A stretch of 62,172 nt of DNA. It comes from an uncultured Eubacterium sp. GTDB taxonomy: Bacteria > Bacillota > Clostridia > Lachnospirales > Lachnospiraceae. The translations under genes were made by a program, and so were the position numbers. Location: positions 1 to 62,172 of the forward strand of contig CAJTMV010000022.1 of the NCBI GenBank assembly GCA_910577225.1. Direction: 5' to 3'. The notes beneath the pieces were generated by a model. The model was given only the letters and a program-made list of their open reading frames with translations. It was not told the DNA's origin and searched no databases. Below are positions 60,244-62,172 of the stretch, piece after piece; position 1 is the stretch's first letter; each line of letters opens with the position of its first letter.

Positions 60244-61074
60244 ATGCACAGATTCAAACCTCTGAATGATTTTATTTTCGGAAAGACGTTTGGTGAAAAA
60301 GGCGATGAAGAGCAGCTCCTGTCTTTGCTGAACGCGATTCTGGCAAAGACAAAGCATAAGAAGCTGGTTAAAATTGAGATTGTGGAACAGAGGATACTCA
60401 CGGCAGAGATTGTCGGTGACAAGACGAGCATCCTTGACATACGTGCAGTAGCCGAGGACGGCACAAGGATCAACATCGAAGTACAGCTGCGGGATTATGG
60501 GAACATGGACAGAAGAAGCCTGTTCTACTGGAGCAGGGAGTTTACAGGCGGCCTGGCAAAAGGCGAGGACTACAGCCTGCTGTCCAATGTGATTGCAATC
60601 AATATCGTAAATTTCGAGGCAGTAGCGATTGATGATTTCCACAGTGTATTCCATCTCTGGGAAGATACCCACAGGGACTGCCTTCTGACAGATGCACTGG
60701 AAATACACTTCATAGATATGAAGAAGTTCAATGCCCTGCCGGATAAGGATATTAAGAACAATTCCCTGCACCGCTGGCTCACCTTTTTTGACCAGAACAT
60801 TTCCGATGACACGCTAAAGGAGTTGATGAATATGGATACAGCGATTTACAAGGCGAATGAAAAAATGGAATTCCTGGCGAATGACAAAGAAGTACTGCGG
60901 CTTTACCATTTACGTGAGATGGCGCAGTTTGACTACAACAGCGGCATAAAGAAAGCGAAAGACGAAAGAAGCATTGAAATTGCCCGGAATGCGAAAAGAA
61001 TGAATATGCCTGTTGATGATATCATGAAACTTACAGGATTGTCACGGCAGCAAATAGAGGAGATTAAAGTTTAA
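60244..61074 (+). CDS. Rpn-family recombination-promoting nuclease/putative transposase
   Basis: This 276-residue protein begins HRFKPLNDFIFGKTFGEKGDEEQLLSLLNAIL, a typical N-terminus of the Rpn (PD-(D/E)XK) family, and has the core ILDIRAVAEDGTRINIEVQLRDYGNMDRRSLFYWSREF (D...ExQ), then FHLWEDTHRDCLLTDALEIHFID. The tail IARNAKRMNMPVDDIMKLTGLSRQQIEEIKV is nearly identical to that of the first copy, while the cores differ strongly. It would nick or cut DNA and may promote recombination. The start ATG 60244 follows AAAGGCGGG. Confidence 0.88.
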   Translation: MHRFKPLNDFIFGKTFGEKGDEEQLLSLLNAILAKTKHKKLVKIEIVEQRILTAEIVGDKTSILDIRAVAEDGTRINIEVQLRDYGNMDRRSLFYWSREFTGGLAKGEDYSLLSNVIAINIVNFEAVAIDDFHSVFHLWEDTHRDCLLTDALEIHFIDMKKFNALPDKDIKNNSLHRWLTFFDQNISDDTLKELMNMDTAIYKANEKMEFLANDKEVLRLYHLREMAQFDYNSGIKKAKDERSIEIARNAKRMNMPVDDIMKLTGLSRQQIEEIKV

Positions 61075-61487
61075 TTTTTCTTATAATCAACCATATCTTA
61101 CAGCACAGTATTTAAAACAGGTGCTGATGTGTGCTGCATACAAATCAGATAAAAAGGCAATACCTGTATACGTGATTTTATTTGCGGGAAATGTGGGAAA
61201 ACTGTTTCCCACAAATTATCTGATCCTTTACAGTAAGAGTGACGTAATGATGGGCGTTTCTGATGTCTTAGATACATTTGTGGGAATGTGGGAGTATAAA
61301 AAAGTATTAAAAAAAATATATATTTGTAAAAACTTTTTTTGAAAAAAATTCCCCGCATTTCCACATTCCTCTATCACTGTAAATAATCTGGAAAAATCAA
61401 ACATTCCTCTCACCGTAATTACATACAGCAAAAATCAAAGCCACTTTACACGTAGCTGTTCAGTGGTCTTTTTCAGTAGTTTTTTAG
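60973..61487 (+). repeat. Rpn 3'-module, copy 2 (~515 bp direct repeat)
   Basis: It is the second copy of the module at 59653-60145 and covers the 3' end of the intact Rpn gene plus ~410 bp downstream. The distance between the copies is 1320 bp. The palindrome is at 61192-61213. The conserved small minus-strand ORF inside both copies is most likely a byproduct of the repeat. Confidence 0.9.
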
Positions 61488-61733
61488 ACAAAAAGGGTTG
61501 ATTATCTCAAAAAAGCCTTGACCATACGCTGGAGGAAGTCGTGGAGCTGAGGAGGTTTCACAGCAGTCCCATAATTACCTTGAGCAGAGAAAGTGCTTAA
61601 AGGCATCCCTTGTAATGCGCCGCTGAAGATATAAAAAATGAGACGGAAAGGTATAAGTCACTTTTAGCGGCATTGTGTTCATAGATGCCCCTTTGCTTCG
61701 GCTGTCTTGATGAAAGCGTCTGTCATGGCAAAG
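61488..61733. other. Debris between the Rpn module and the last ORF
   Basis: A short plus-strand stretch reads LDHTLEEVVELRRFHSSP (around 61515-61570) like a protein piece without start, and then stops. No family is recognised. The rest shows no gene; it may be the remains of a mobile element or phage gene. Confidence 0.3.
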
Positions 61734-62033
61734 CTATTCCCGTTTTTCCGGGGGCTGCCCGTTATAAGATATATACTTATCTAAAGGAGCGCGTAAAATG
61801 AATGAACGCTGTATTGCAAATCGTTCCTGTTGCAATCGGAATGTTAAATACTCCGATATGTCGCCTTCAGCCTGCTCTAATGTTTTTAAAGCAAAATTCA
61901 CATACGCATTTAATTTGTTTACCCGTATCTGTTTATTATTTTTCATAAAAATCCAATACATTTGTTCGTATACTAAATGACAGGCATTCTTTTTATCTTC
62001 AATGTTATCAAAATATTTTTTCAAAGAGTCCAT
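61734..62033 (-). CDS. Hypothetical protein, possibly an N-terminally truncated relic
   Basis: The 99-residue frame starts ATG 62033 (MDSLKKYFDNIEDKKNAC) and ends QPPEKRE. It is rich in charged and aromatic residues and looks protein-like. The same frame is open upstream of the ATG to about 62150 without another ATG, reading WIFAFAKDAIRILNNLRF, so the true protein probably began farther upstream and may be truncated. I do not recognise the family. The ribosome site GAGAG before the ATG is weak. Confidence 0.4.
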   Translation of the reverse strand: MDSLKKYFDNIEDKKNACHLVYEQMYWIFMKNNKQIRVNKLNAYVNFALKTLEQAEGDISEYLTFRLQQERFAIQRSFILRAPLDKYISYNGQPPEKRE

Positions 62034-62172
62034 ACTCTCTTTCAGCTTTCCTTTAAATCTTAAATTATTTAAGATCCGTATCGCATCTTTCGCAAATGCA
62101 AAAATCCAGGTATTATCTAAACTGTCCCCCTTGTCAAGGACATTTTTAAAAGTTCAGACCATGATTTTAGAC

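Overview
The window looks like chromosome of a low-to-mid GC Firmicute of class Clostridia, most likely a Lachnospiraceae gut anaerobe. This rests on strong AGGAGG-type ribosome sites, the thiolase / 3-hydroxybutyryl-CoA dehydrogenase / butyryl-CoA dehydrogenase / EtfBA block, families common in Lachnospiraceae (PF06541 permease-like, DUF6465, DUF975, Rpn-type nuclease/transposase, BspA-like LRR protein, SleB-type hydrolase), and TTG/GTG starts. No database search was possible; family names come from recognised motifs.

Layout: (1) 1-4.5 kb: a GC-rich unexplained end, a 174-bp MITE, a PF06541 membrane protein overlapping an HD-domain gene through a 36-bp tandem repeat, a GH13 protein lacking its acid/base Glu, and a DUF6465-type protein. 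(2) 4.7-13.7 kb: an ion-transporter-family permease with a cytidylate-kinase-like protein (+), then a minus-strand run PHP phosphoesterase - RND permease - aspartate kinase - DUF975. (3) 13.9-19.6 kb: a fructose PTS operon (fruA, decayed rpiA, Gfo/Idh oxidoreductase, fruK) downstream of an RpiR-type regulator. (4) 19.7-24.7 kb: a regulator remnant, an esterase-like hydrolase, metA, tRNA-Gly(CCC), a MerR/TipA-type regulator with a YjbR protein, and a toxin-antitoxin pair. (5) 24.8-30.4 kb: thl-hbd-bcd-etfB-etfA, with no crotonase gene in the block.

(6) 30.6-49.2 kb: a collinear minus-strand cluster of about 18.6 kb for a surface glycan exported by an ABC system. It starts with an XRE regulator and holds at least eleven predicted glycosyltransferase domains (many fused in pairs or triplets), Wzm/Wzt-like transporter subunits, a GT-C-like membrane protein, glucose-1-phosphate cytidylyltransferase, an SDR epimerase, UDP-galactopyranose mutase and a terminal DPM-like GT2. 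Its upstream region has a 16-bp tandem repeat, a terminator-like hairpin and a possible leader ORF. (7) 49.8-58.6 kb: a coiled-coil SleB-type wall hydrolase, a degenerate HD-GYP protein, carAB behind a terminator-like leader, and a secreted LRR protein. (8) 58.9-62.2 kb: two Rpn-family genes, the first frameshifted at a G5 run, sharing nearly identical 3' ends and about 400 bp of downstream noncoding DNA, then gene debris.

Most unusual points: the dual-coding repeat that multiplies start sites, the Rpn 3'-module duplication, catalytic-residue losses in the GH13 and HD-GYP proteins, the rpiA internal deletion, Asp111 in MetA, and the heavily fused glycosyltransferase set. I did not find a system that I can claim is wholly new; the Rpn modules and the glycan cluster are the best candidates for deeper study.
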